Both the position numbers and the translations under genes were made by a program. From Polydactylus sextarius (taxonomy: Eukaryota > Chordata > Actinopteri > Polynemidae): DNA of 64,000 nucleotides. Under the pieces are notes generated by a model. It was not told where the DNA came from. It saw nothing but the letters and a program-made list of their open reading frames with translations, and searched no databases. Below are positions 21,535 to 33,199 of this stretch, in pieces; the stretch's first letter is position 1, and each line of letters begins with the position of its first letter. Where the stretch lies: assembly GCA_016801845.1 (NCBI GenBank), contig CM028931.1, positions 8,228,087-8,292,086 on the forward strand. Direction: 5' to 3'.

Positions 21535-24500
21535 ATGTCGTATCCTCCCCCGCTCAACCGGCAGCAGATCGGCATCCCTCAGCTTCCCCCGAGGATCCCA
21601 CCTCCACAGTATGGAGGGTTTGCACCAGCAGTCCCGCCAGGTATTGGATACAGTCGTGGTCGCATCGTCTGTAACAGCTGTGTGTTTGTAAACCAGAGCC
21701 TCTTGCTCTCTTGTTGTGATTTGTGTTAAAGTACACACTCATAGAGCCTGGGGGCACTTTACACTTAAGTTCTCCTGCTTGTCAACAACATAGAGTTATT
21801 TGACAGTGAAAGCCACTCATTACCTAATTATATTGAACATATTTGTTTGGGAAATCTTATCAACTGTCAGCTTAAACATAATCCTGTATTATTTATTGTG
21901 CCTGTGTGCGTGTTAATAGTATCTTGTTTCTGTTTCCAGGTACTCCCATGATCCCGGTACATATGGGTGTAGTGACCCCCACAGCCACAGTGAGTTGGAA
22001 AACATCAGCTCCTACCTACTGCATGCTAAATGGAAGCGCCGGTTCTTCTGAATTACACATGTGTAGAGTTCAACTCGGTTCATCCGGTTTATTTTTGGCA
22101 AGCGTGCAAGCTCAATCCAAAGCAATCTGACCTCTCGCGCGTATAAGTGTCTGCTTGTCACATTTACAAACAAAAAAATAAAATAAACGTCTCCCGTCGC
22201 TTGTGCTGTTCGCTCCGGATCGAAGCGTTATCCGAATGACTGAGCTGTAACTTGATATTTTTGCAGGTTCTCGTCCCGACTACGGTCTCTGTAGCACAGA
22301 AGCCGATTGCTCCGAAGAAAGAGTCCAGCACCATCAGAGACAAAGACACGGATGACGGCGCGGGTCCCACCACCACTGTATTTGTAGGAAACATCTCTGA
22401 AAAGGCTTCTGACATGTTGGTCAGACAGCTTCTAGCAGTGAGTTTATCACATATAATCCGGTTGATCTAAGTTGCTAATCTTGCAGTCGCTCCAAATGTT
22501 CTGATTTTGGAAATACTGGTAAAATTGAGGGTGTGTGTGATGAAGAATGCACAGGAAAAAGGAGCACTTTAGATTAAAAGTCAGTTTGGGCAAATTCAAA
22601 TATGCATGCTGGTGGTTTTTACAGCAAGCACCAATACAGTTGCATCAATTTTCTTATCATTTCTTTCTTTAAAGTGAAATTAAAGCTTAATTATTGTGCC
22701 ATTTTTTCTGCCCTTTTCTTCATACAGAAATGTGGTATTGTTCTAAGCTGGAAACGGGTCCAAGGTGCCTCTGGGAAACTTCAAGGTAAGGCAACAACAA
22801 ATTAAAACAACTTCCAGACTGTCTTCTCTCTAATACCTGAGGCTTGTAACATGTTTCTCATGTTACTAATGATGTTAATAACATCTATGGAACGTTCTTT
22901 TTCTCTCCCGTCAACTCCTGGAAGCTTTTGGGTTCTGTGAGTACAAGGAGCCTGAATCGACCCTGCGAGCCCTCAGACTCCTGCATGAATTGCTGCTAGG
23001 CGATAAGAAGCTGCTGGTCAAAGTTGACGCCAAGACGAAGGCTCAGCTAGACGAGTGGAAGGCCAAGAAGAGGAGCGCTAACGGGGTACGCTGCTCACCC
23101 GATAAGAACGCGAAACGTTTCTCTTACGCCCGCGAATTCCGTTAAATTGAGGTTCGTCTTTTACCTTAAAGGGAGCCGGCGGCGGCTCAAAGAACGGCGA
23201 CGAAGACGAAGAGGAGGTCCTCGACGAGGAAACGTTGCATCGGGACCAGGTGGTGAAAGGAGCCATCGACGTCCTCATCCGAGAGTACGTCAGCGAGCTC
23301 ACGGCTCCGTCGCAGGACTCTGACAGTCAGCCTCGCAACAAGAAGCGGAAAGAGAAGAAAGAGGAGGTAGCGTTCGCCCGTCGCAAATGTAAACAACAAG
23401 CTGTGATTCGTAGCAGCCAAGTACTTAGTGTGTCCGCTTCCTGTCTCTCTCTCCTTTGTGTAAGGAGGATATCAATGCTATGGAGATGGAAGACGACAAG
23501 AGAGACCTGATATCCAGAGAGATCAGCAAGTTCCGGGACACACACAAGGTAACGTATCAAACTGCTGTTTCTTTTAATCTGTAACTTAGGTGTTGAAATC
23601 CTCCACATGGAGCTGCAGTTTATGTAATTGATGAAGATAATTCCTGTTTCTGTAGCCGTAGCATGGAGGTAGTTATTCTAATTCAAATATTTTTATATCG
23701 TCATCCATTCAAAGCCTCACACATTGGACAAGAGTTGTTATTATTATTCATTATACTGATTTGAGACAAAAGTTACAGCTCTACACTATAATAATAATAA
23801 TAATAATAATAAATTCATCACACAGAGTGCATGGACACGATGTTAAATTCCATTTAAAGCTAATCTATTGATTAAACCCCACCAATATGGTAGAGTTCAT
23901 TTGGTGACTAGAGCAAGATGAATCTCACAATCTCAGCTTTGGGAAAAAGTTGCGAGGATAGGATGTAAGTATGATCTTTCATTTCTTCTCTACTCATGTT
24001 GGGCGCTCCCTTCTGGAGGGATTGTGGAGGGGCAACTGGCTCTGTAAATTTAAGACTCAATCAATGTCATAAAATGACCAAAAAGAAACGAAAGCGGTTT
24101 CGGTGAAAAGCAGCGGTTAATCAACCAGGATTCGGCTTTTTTTTTTTTTTTGAAGTCCGTGCAGCTCAGTGAACCTCTGCAGGCCCTCACATGATGAATG
24201 ATGTGTTTGAAGAACACACACACACACACACACACACACGCAGACTGAATGAGCTTTAACCACTGCAGTAGTTTGAACTGCAGCCTGTAGTATTACTAAA
24301 GCAGGGAGCGCCCGTCCACAGCACTCTGTGGTCTGAAGACTAATGAGGTAAGTCCTGCTTCTGTTGTTTTTTTTTTTTTTTTGGTTTTTTTTGTTTTCTT
24401 TTCTTTCAAATCCACCACCACCCCCCTTTGATTTCCACCCACTTCACCTTTTATTCCTCTTTTCTGTGACTCGTTGGCAACCTCATCCACGCCCCTTTTA

Positions 24501-25909
24501 GTTTTTAAACGAAAAGGAACTGGACTTAACCTCTGAGTTCTTGACGTAATCGAAAATCAGCCATTTTTTTTCCCCCCCACAATGGAATATTAAAACAAGA
24601 GGTAAGTTCTGGGATGAGTAGAGAAATACAACACTAAAGCACTTAAGTAAGAAAAATACTTTAGTGTTTATGGTTCACTAATGCGAATCTGAATCCAGTC
24701 TGGTTTATTTGCAATGTAGATGTGTCTACGTAACATATAGGCAGCCTAAGTCCCGCCCACCTACTTCTGGTCCACGTGAAAATTATGAATAAAAAGTCAA
24801 TGGAGAGATAAGAATTATTTTCTGGTCCGGTTTGAATTGTGCCACGGTTTTTACATATGATGTTTGTGAATTTTAAAGATCCTTTCCGACGTGGAGAGGG
24901 CGCCGTTTCGTGACGTAGCGGACTACGCAGACGGCTAACGTTAGCTTAGCGGCTAGCTACGGCTAACCTAGGAAAACATCTCACCTGGTCGGTTTGATCC
25001 ACCTGCTCCTCGTTCTCAATCCAGCCGGAGAAGAGAGGGGGAAAAACGAGACTGTTTGGTTTGTAGTCGAACCAGTTACGTGTTTTCAGAAGCAGATAAA
25101 TCAACAATTACACCACAAACACTCCTGACTCACACTAATAGTTCACATTTAAATTAAAATACAGGATATGTGTGTTTCAGGATAGAAGTCAAAGTGGATC
25201 AGAAAATAATTTCTATCTCTCCATTGATTTTCATTCATTTTTTTTCCCGATCTAAAGACCCAGTGGGGGTCAACCGGAAGGGGCGTGACTTAGGCTCCCT
25301 TTATAAATCAAATAGTTCAGACCTCTCCGTCCTGTCCTCCTTTTTTATTTTATTTTATTTATTTATATATATATTTTTTTTTGAAATGACTCAGCAGCTT
25401 CCAGACCCACATTTCCGACAGTCCCCCTCCGAACGTCGTGAACCAGTTTCTGAAATCAATTAGCCGACCGTTTGAACTGTGGGTCTGACTCTGTTGAGGG
25501 AGGGAAAAAAAAAAAAAGAAAATTTATTGGGCTGCAGAGGCCAGAGACAGCGGAGGACGAGCTGCAGGTAAGACCGCTTCACTAATTTCCTTGTGTCACA
25601 AATGAAATACAGTGTCTGATCTGTTTTCACACATGACTTGACTTTGACGTTGTTGCAGATGTTGCTTCTTTTGTAATTTGACGAACTGCTTCGCAGGTAT
25701 TGCCTGGACATGTCTCACGATTATTTTTTTTTTTTTTTGTTTGTTTTTACCTTTTTTGACACTTGACCTGCTTTTCCCTCCCACACGTAGCCTTTGTAGG
25801 ATGTGTAGGGGCAGAGAGGCGCTGAAACCTGTAGTTCATCACCTGTAAGTTTCACACTAGAAAAAAAAAAAAAAAAAAAAAAAAACAGTCTGTAGAAAAT
25901 ACTATGATG

Positions 25910-25943
<34 letters not shown>

Positions 25944-26034
25944 AGGGATACCTGATATTGAATTTTTGCCGATATTGTCCAAACGCCTACCCAATTTCCA
26001 ATACCGATATCGGCCGATACCGATATAAGCAGGC

Positions 26035-26065
<31 letters not shown>

Positions 26066-29000
26066 CCCAAAACAAATTTTAGGTCACATCACATCATGTC
26101 ATAGCCTCGTTTCCACCAAGTAAGTTCCAGGTCCCTGATCTCAACAAACACACACACACACACAGGTCTGTAGCATGTAGTTAATTTTTGCCTCCTGGCG
26201 CGGTTTGATGAGGTCATCAACCACGCGTCGGTAAACGATTCAGGACGTTTACTGCAGCAGATTTTTATCGAAACCCAGGCGGTACGCTATCAGGTTTTCA
26301 TTATCGGTGGAAAAACCGATAACGATCCTTACATATATTACATAACTCTGCTAATTATCGGGTCGATAATATCGGTCGCTAGTTTAAAATGTAGCCCTAG
26401 TTGAAACTGTTGAAAATATCCACAATCACAATCAGACCAGACTGATCAAATAATAATAATAAAAAGCATTAGCATTCTGTCATTCTGATTCATATCCATA
26501 GCTCTAGTTCTGTCACTTGGACGTACACCCAACTCCCACACAGCTGCCCCGCGCTGCAGTCTGGCTCAGGCGTCTCAGATGACCATGTAGAAAACACATG
26601 GGGCCCGATTATGTAATTCACTTAGTCGGGCCATTTGCCGCGTTAAGCCGAGGCTTGATTTAATCCACTTGGCACCCTGTAGTTATATCAGCGATCTTAA
26701 GTGTTGTAGTCAGTACTTAGCGAACTTGTTAACCCGTCAGGGCGAACCCTAACCGTGACTTTTCTCTTTAAAGTGTTTTGAGAGGCCGGTTAACGTGCGA
26801 GGTCGCCGGTGTTTTTCAGGTCACGTCTATGACATTTCTGCGTTTGCCCGTTGAGTGCTCACTGATATTTTTTTTTTTTTTTTTTTTGTCATTTGTTTTT
26901 TTTTTTTTTTTTGAAAAGTGGCGGACGTGCGACTGACCGATGCGTGATTTCGCCTACAGCTGATTTTTTTCTTTTTTTCTTTTTTATCGGAACGGCCTCT
27001 TTATTACATCAGAGCATAATCTTGTCGCTCGTGGGTAAACGACAGAGGGCGAGTCGATCTGTTACGTATGTGACAAAAATCGTTCCACGTTAAAAGCCGA
27101 GATCGACGGGAAGTGACCTCTCTGGTGCACTTTTTGATTTTTTTTTTTTTTTTTTTGGCAGAAAATAACAATAATGTGGAGAAATGTTGGATTAAAACAG
27201 TAGAAACACAAATGAGCAAAAAAAAAAAAAATCCATAATTCTTTTTGGTGTCTTTCAAAAATGAACTGCTATTTTGTGGGTTTTTTTTTTTTTTTTTTTT
27301 AACGTAAATCGTGTCCTGATTTGAGCAGTGTCTACATTATACCTGCTCAAGCAGTGGACCACTCTTCCTGGAGGAAACGTCAGGGCTAAAGAGGACTTCC
27401 TCACTCGCAGCAGCCAGCCTCTCCAAGGCAATGAGTCATGGCAGTATGTGAGCATGTGTGGCCCAGCGAGTCTGAATCATTTTCTTCAACTGTGTGCCGT
27501 TAACCTGTTTTATTTTATTTTGTTTTTTTTTATCTATACATATATGTATTGAAGTATGAGCGGTGGGTTTCGAGCGTTTTTTTTAAATCTAGTAACGCGC
27601 TGTCACCTTTCTTCCTGTTGGGCTCCCGCAGAAACTGGAGGAGGAAAAAGGGAAGAAAGAGAAGGAGCGACTGGAGCTCGAGAGGGAAAGGAGAGAGAGG
27701 GACAAAGAGCGGGAGCGCGAGAGGGAGCGCCGCGACCGCGAGAAAGAGAAGGAGAGGGAGAGAGAGAGGGACAAGGAGCGGGAGCGCGACCGCGACCGAG
27801 ATCGCGACCGAGACCGAGAGCGGGAGAGGGATCGCGAGCGGGAGAGGACGAAGGAGCGCGAGAGGGAGCGCGAGAGGGAGCGGAGTCGAGACGTCAGCGA
27901 AGATCGAAGCAGGTCCAGGTCAGTGACGACACACGACTCCCCTCTTCATGTAGATTGTCTGATAGAAATACAGGTTTCACTCTGAAACACTCATACAACG
28001 TGTAGCGCAGCGTCTTTGGGAGCAGTTTTTATATTGTAGCATCATGAAACGAACACGTTCTTCATTAATTTATGATCCGAACACACCGGAGGCAGCAGTT
28101 GGTCTGGAGGGAGGTTAATTATAGTTAGTGACCCTGTTTTAAAAAAAATCTTTCTTATTACCATGGTGTTCTGTGTGCTGATTTGATCATTTATTAGATA
28201 ATCAATAGCTGTGTTTCCACCCAGTAAGTTCCAGGTAACGTTTAGGGGCCGGGAGCTTTTCAGGAACGTTTTCTCACTCGGTCATCGTAGCGTCTGTGTC
28301 TCCGAGGGTAAGGTGTGTGTAGATATATTTAGATGTAGTTTATTGATCCCAAGCTTGGATATTACAGTGTAGCAGCAACATGACAATACCAACACAATGA
28401 AGAAAAAGAAGCACAACCTAGACATATTATGTAGATGTAGTAAATGTAGTCGGTTTTAGTTAATTAGTTCGTTCACTTCTTCGATTCTATTTATAGAAAC
28501 TATTTATCTATACGCTTCTGACGCTTCTGACCCACCTTTTCATTGTGGCTTTTCCCCATTCAGCTTAAATCTGTTGCTTTTTTGCTCATGTAAAGCTATA
28601 CAAATGCAAGTGCGGTGGAAAACGCAGCTAATTGTAGCTGAGCGTTTGAGCCACTTCGCTACAACTTAGCTTAATGAGTGTCTGACTTTTTCTTCATAGG
28701 GGAAGATGATGTAAAAGTGGTGGATAATGATATCAAACTACCTAATTAATCACATCGATACACAGCGATCCAGTGTCTCGTTTGACTTCGACATAATGAA
28801 ATGACTGTTTGAAAATGTTGTTCCGCTTTTGCCAGATTGTGCACAGGCTCAAAAGGGACAATGATGATAAACGAAATAAGTTGCTTCTCTCTCCGATACA
28901 GTATTGAATGTCATGTTTTGTGCGTAAACGAGGCTGACAAGATGAATGTGTGTTCTTTAGAGAGAGAGCCAGAGAAGATAAGAAACGCGACCGCGAAGAT

Positions 29001-31641
29001 GACGAGGAAGACGTGTACGAGCGCAGGAGACTGGAGAGGAGGCTTCGGGACAAGGAGGCAGCTTATCAAGAAGTTTGTATATCAGCCTCGCCCGTTTTGA
29101 TTGTGACGTCCTGTTAATTAAACGAACGTCTGACCGCCGTTTAATCGTTTTTCTCAAAGCGTCTAAAAAACTGGGAGATCCGCGAGAGGAAGAAATCCCG
29201 CGACTACAGCAAAGAAACGGAGAGGGAGGACGAGAGGCGCCGGGAAATGGTATCAAGGCATCACTGTTATTCGTTTTAGGCTGTCGTGTGTAATGTGACC
29301 ATGACTTGTTGGATTTACGTGCGTCTGTCGTTTGCAATTCAGATGAAAGAAGCCAAACGACTGAAAGAATTCCTCGAGGATTATGACGACGACCGAGACG
29401 ATCCCAAATACTACAGGTAACCCTTTTTATTTTGTTCGTTTTGTTTTCGTTTGCTTGTTTCGCTTTCGAGTTTCACTTCACGTGGTGCGATCGTCTTCGC
29501 CAGGGGCAGCGCTTTGCAGAAGAGGCTCCGCGACCGAGAAAAGGAAACGGAGTTGGACGAGCGAGACCGGAAGAGAGAGAAGGAGGAGCTGGAGGAGATC
29601 AGACAGAGACTTCTGGCCGAGGGTCATCCCGACCCTGATGCCGAGCTTCAGAGGGTGAGTCCCTCGGGGGGAAAAAAAGTGTTTTTTTTTGTTTCGTTTT
29701 TCTCATTTGAGGCACAAAGGAATTATGTTCGTTTGCCTGTCGTCGCTTTACGTGGATGTAATGCTTTTGTAGATGGAGGAGGAGGCAGAGCGCAGACGGC
29801 AGCTGCCTCTGAAACTCGAACCGGAGGAGGAGGTGGTTCCGGAGAAGCCTCACCGGGAACGAGAGCGGGAGAAGCGAGTGTCGGGAGGACGGCCCGCCGA
29901 GCCGGCGCCCCGAGGACCTCCGGCGCATTCGGACGACGACGTGGAGGAAGGAGAGGAGGACGACTTCCGCGACGGCGAGGACTCGCAAGAAGCCAAACCG
30001 CAGCTTAAACCCATCATGCGACCAATCACAACCGCTCCCTCGGTGTCCTCCGCCAGCGGGAACGCGACCCCAAACACGCCCGGCAACGAATCTCCCTGCG
30101 GCATCATCATTCCTGGCGAGAACACCCCCGAGGTCCAACCTCCTGAGGAACATCGGCCCAAGATCGGCCTCAGTCTCAAACTCGGTGAGTTCAGTCGACA
30201 CGGAAGAATCTGTTTCTTCATCTTAAAGGAACAGCTGTTCTCTTATCTCTTATCACTTCAATCAGGTGAGTTTTGAGAAGCTTCATGTTATGGTTTTTCA
30301 ACCTAAAGAGTTATAACGACAGTGTGAGGGACATGGAGACAAATGTCTATTTTTTTTAACCCGCTGTAAGACTCAAAATAACATTTGACTTGTGTGGTAG
30401 TGAGGAGACGGTTCCTACAGACAAACCAAAGTGTCGTTAAGTTTGTAAATGTACAGACTCCTCTGTTTTCCTCCTCCAGGAGCCACCAACAGTCCCAGTC
30501 AGCTCAACATAGGAAAGCGAAAGAAACTGGCGACGGTCGAAAGCGTCTTCAACAAGTTCGACGACGAGGAGGCCGACGAGCAGCCTCGCAAGCGGAAACT
30601 GGTGCCGCTGGATTACGGCGACGACGACAAGAGCCTGGGTCTGGACGGGGCTGAAATTTCCGGCGCCAAAGGCAGCATCAACACGGAGGAGAAACGCAAG
30701 CACATAAAGAGCCTTATTGAGAAGATCCCCACCGCCCGGCCCGAGCTCTTCTCCTACCCTCTGGACTGGACTATGGTTGACTCGGTAATAACCTTGAGAT
30801 TTGAGGCTATTTTCCAAACTTTTCTATATTTTATAATCTCACATTGTGTCCTCATTCCTCTCCGCAGACTCTGATGGATCGCCGCATTAGACCGTGGATA
30901 AACAAGAAGATTATTGAGTATATCGGCGAGGAGGAGCCCACCCTGGTTGATTTTGTTTGTTCAAAGGTGAGAGATTATTCACATCAGGTGAACTATTCTC
31001 TGATTTCAGTCTGGTTTCTATTGTTTTTAAAGGAATGATGCACGATGTATCGGCCCGGCCGATACATGACTTATTCGCATCGGTTCGATGTCAACAAATT
31101 CTGTCCAGTGTCAACCTGTTCAGACGTGCGCAGCACAGCACCGTCACATGCTAACAGTTACACTACAGGTGAAGCAAACTGCTTTTAAAGTTGTTTACTT
31201 TCACACCGCGACCAAAAAAGAGCCATGTTATATTTTTCAAATGTACAGTCGTGTTTTTTCTAGTCGGTACAGAAGTTGAGGCACAAAAAAAAAAATTGTA
31301 TCGGCAAATATCCGTATCGAAAGAGACCGATATTTATGGCCGATGTTGATATCGTCGAAAAATTTCACATCAGTGCATCACTGATTGACGCACTGTTTTC
31401 TCCACAGGTGATGGCACATAGCACCCCTCAGGGTATTCTCGATGACGTCGCTATGGTAGGTTGAGACTTACCAACTTGCAAAACGTTTGGTTTGATAGAA
31501 TTTGACCCTTAAAAACGTCACTTAACCAGCTTGTTTGTGTGTGTTTAGGTTCTGGATGAAGAAGCAGAAGTTTTCATAGTGAAAATGTGGAGGCTGTTGA
31601 TCTACGAAACGGAAGCCAAGAAGATCGGACTGGTGAAATAA
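21535..31641 (+). CDS. rbm25: RNA-binding protein 25 (RBM25), RRM-ER/RD-PWI splicing factor
   Basis: Seventeen coding exons in phase: 21535-21640, 21940-21989, 22267-22437, 22728-22785, 22925-23085, 23172-23366, 23465-23548, 27632-27918, 28961-29072, 29160-29249, 29343-29416, 29504-29654, 29773-30184, 30480-30784, 30868-30966, 31408-31455 and 31549-31641; 831 residues (human 843). Order: a proline-rich N-terminus (IPQLPPRIPPPQYGG), an RRM at about 87-165 with RNP2 VFVGNI (90-95) and RNP1 AFGFCEY (129-135), an acidic linker, a long arginine/glutamate/aspartate alternating region from about 276, then acidic, proline and KR-rich segments, and a C-terminal PWI domain (about 735-831) with RPWINKKIIEYIGEEE. 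RBM25 is a nuclear-speckle protein associated with U1 snRNP (LUC7L3) that controls alternative splicing, for example of BCL2L1. Intron 7 is 4.1 kb and rich in mobile and homopolymer sequence. The donor after exon 9 is the weak GTTTGT. A segment after the KKEKKE motif known in human is absent here. Confidence 0.98.
23788..23812. repeat. AAT trinucleotide microsatellite in rbm25 intron 7
   Basis: About eight ATA/AAT units. A simple repeat in the 4.1 kb intron. Confidence 0.85.
24213..24239. repeat. CA dinucleotide microsatellite in rbm25 intron 7
   Basis: About 13 CA units, uninterrupted. Confidence 0.88.
25861..25938. repeat. Facing A(25) and T(27) homopolymers
   Basis: An A-run at 25861-25885 and a T-run at 25912-25938 are separated by 26 bases. 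They form an inverted pair that could snap back as an A:T stem. The T-run directly abuts the left end of the element starting at 25939. Run lengths may be unreliable. Confidence 0.85.
25939..26385. mobile_element. Non-autonomous DNA element with TIRs (AAACTAG...CGATATT), rbm25 intron 7
   Basis: The left end AAACTAGGGATACCTGATAT and the right end AATATCGGTCGCTAGTTT are inverted relatives. Inside are repeated CCGATATCGG-type motifs, a T30 run at 26036-26065 and a segment starting GTTTCCACCAAGTAAGTTCC (26109). That segment is the left end of a different family (see 28207-28629), so the element appears nested or chimeric. No coding sequence. Confidence 0.65.
28207..28629. mobile_element. Non-autonomous DNA element with GTTTCCACC terminal repeats, rbm25 intron 8
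   Basis: The ends AGCTGTGTTTCCACC and GGTGGAAAACGCAGCT are inverted copies. The interior shares ATTCTATTTATAGAAACT and ATACGCTTCTG-like words with the larger element at 43151-43941. No protein-coding capacity. Confidence 0.7.
31033..31383. mobile_element. hAT-like MITE with TATCGGCC motifs, rbm25 intron 15
   Basis: The left end ATGATGCACGATGTATCGG and the right end CATCAGTGCATCACTG are inverted relatives (TGATGCAC core). Repeated TATCGGC/GCCGATA words lie just inside both ends. Such ends occur in hAT-type non-autonomous elements of fish; the class is inferred from that resemblance. It lies between the PWI-coding exons 15 and 16 without disturbing splice sites. Confidence 0.65.
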
Positions 31642-32111
31642 AGACCACGCGTCTCTCTGACTGACTTCCTTAGAGCTCAGAGTTCTGCTACCTGCAGTTT
31701 CCTGGTCCAGCAGACTGTAAACAATGTGCCCATACACCTCTCCATTCCTTCAGCAAGGAGCTGCTGCCTTGTATGTGTGTGTTTGGAAGGGGAAGGCCGA
31801 GCCGTGAACAGACAAGGGTTTGCACAAACACATGCATGATAAAACTTCGGTTGTATCGTTTTTTTTTTTTTTTTTGTTTTTGTTTTTCTTTTTCTTTTGA
31901 TGCTATCGAGGCAAAAGACCCCGTTGAGTTTCACCCTCATCTGTTCTCCATTAAGTTGGACACATTCTGCTTTGATTTCCTGTTATCACGTCAAGGCACC
32001 GCTCCGTTGTGTGAACTAATAAATATGCTTTTTTTTTTTTAAAGAAAATGTGGTCTGTCTTTATTTAAAGTATCTACCTGCTTTAGGTGGATATTTTAAG
32101 AGTCTTTATGT

Positions 32112-32145
<34 letters not shown>

Positions 32146-32660
32146 TTGAATTGTCCAAAATAAATTATCCAAAGTTGCTTATTTGAAACAAAATGCGTCA
32201 AACTGGACACATTTGGACTCAACATAAAATTACATATTTTATATATTGTGGCCTCTATCTTCAGGAGGCACTAAATGCAAAATAGAGGGTATTTAAATTA
32301 AATTTTAGTATAATAAAACTTAAAAAAAACAAACATTCTGTCAAACATAAATCACTACAGTTTATATATTTATATATATATATATATATGTAATTTATAA
32401 TTTTTTTTTTACCTGTTAACCTGTTAACTCAAGTTTCACAACATTATAAAACAAAATCAAATGATTTTGTATCTGATTTATTTTAATGCAGGGAAATACA
32501 GTGGATTAAGTCAGTCCTCACCATTTTAATTTTTATTTATTTTATTATTAATTATTAATTAATTAATTTTTAATGTATTATTATTGTTAATAATTTTAAT
32601 GTAATTATTTAATTTCTATTATTATTATTATTATTATTTTAACCATGTTTTAAGTTTACG

Positions 32661-32692
<32 letters not shown>

Positions 32693-33199
32693 AGCGTCTC
32701 TCATAGAGACGTGGCAGCAGGTAAAATCTGACCTTTAACCCGGAAGTGCTCTCCGTCGGCACCAAACAAGAAGATGCTCGGTTAGCTACTTTGTTAGCCG
32801 CTACGAGCCGCTTCAAAACGGGAAGTTGCAATATCACATTTGACTGCTGCGTTTTGGAAGAAACGATGCCGGTTGTCGGTCGTCTGGAAGCGAAGGTTAA
32901 AGCGTCACCGTTTTTTATTCGTGCGTTTTGAGACACCCGGGCAGTTAGCACGAAGCTAGTTAGCTTAGCTTCGCTAACGCCACCGAGGCCAGAGGCTGCT
33001 AACGTCTATGTTTGGTTAACGTGGATGTTTCGCATCGGGTTCAACTAAACTAGCAGCTATCTTTACTAGCAGCAGCTGTCCGGGGCATGCTGTTTAACTC
33101 GACGAGGACGAATAAAAGTCCGTGTTACTGAGCTGCAGGCGGCGGGTGATTTTAATGGTGTAGCTTAGCGGTAGATTAGCCGAAGAGAAAAGTGCAGTC
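31642..33199. other. Intergenic region rbm25 - slc39a9
   Basis: About 1.56 kb. It holds the rbm25 3' UTR to about 32040, an AT-rich middle with a T-run at 32117-32140, an AT tract at 32368-32388, ATT repeats at 32617-32640 and a TTC tract at 32660-32693. From about 32740 the composition turns CG-richer, which suggests the slc39a9 promoter and 5' leader. No coding sequence was recognised. Confidence 0.6.
32018..32023 (+). terminator. Poly(A) signal of rbm25
   Basis: AATAAA about 380 bases after the rbm25 stop codon, followed by a T-rich, GT-containing stretch. It fits a short 3' UTR. Confidence 0.7.

Noticed and set aside
27632..27905. GAGCGGGAGCGC-type region taken as a GA-rich microsatellite
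   Set aside because: It is in frame with rbm25, codes for the R/E/D alternating domain, uses mixed arginine codons and is flanked by correct splice sites.
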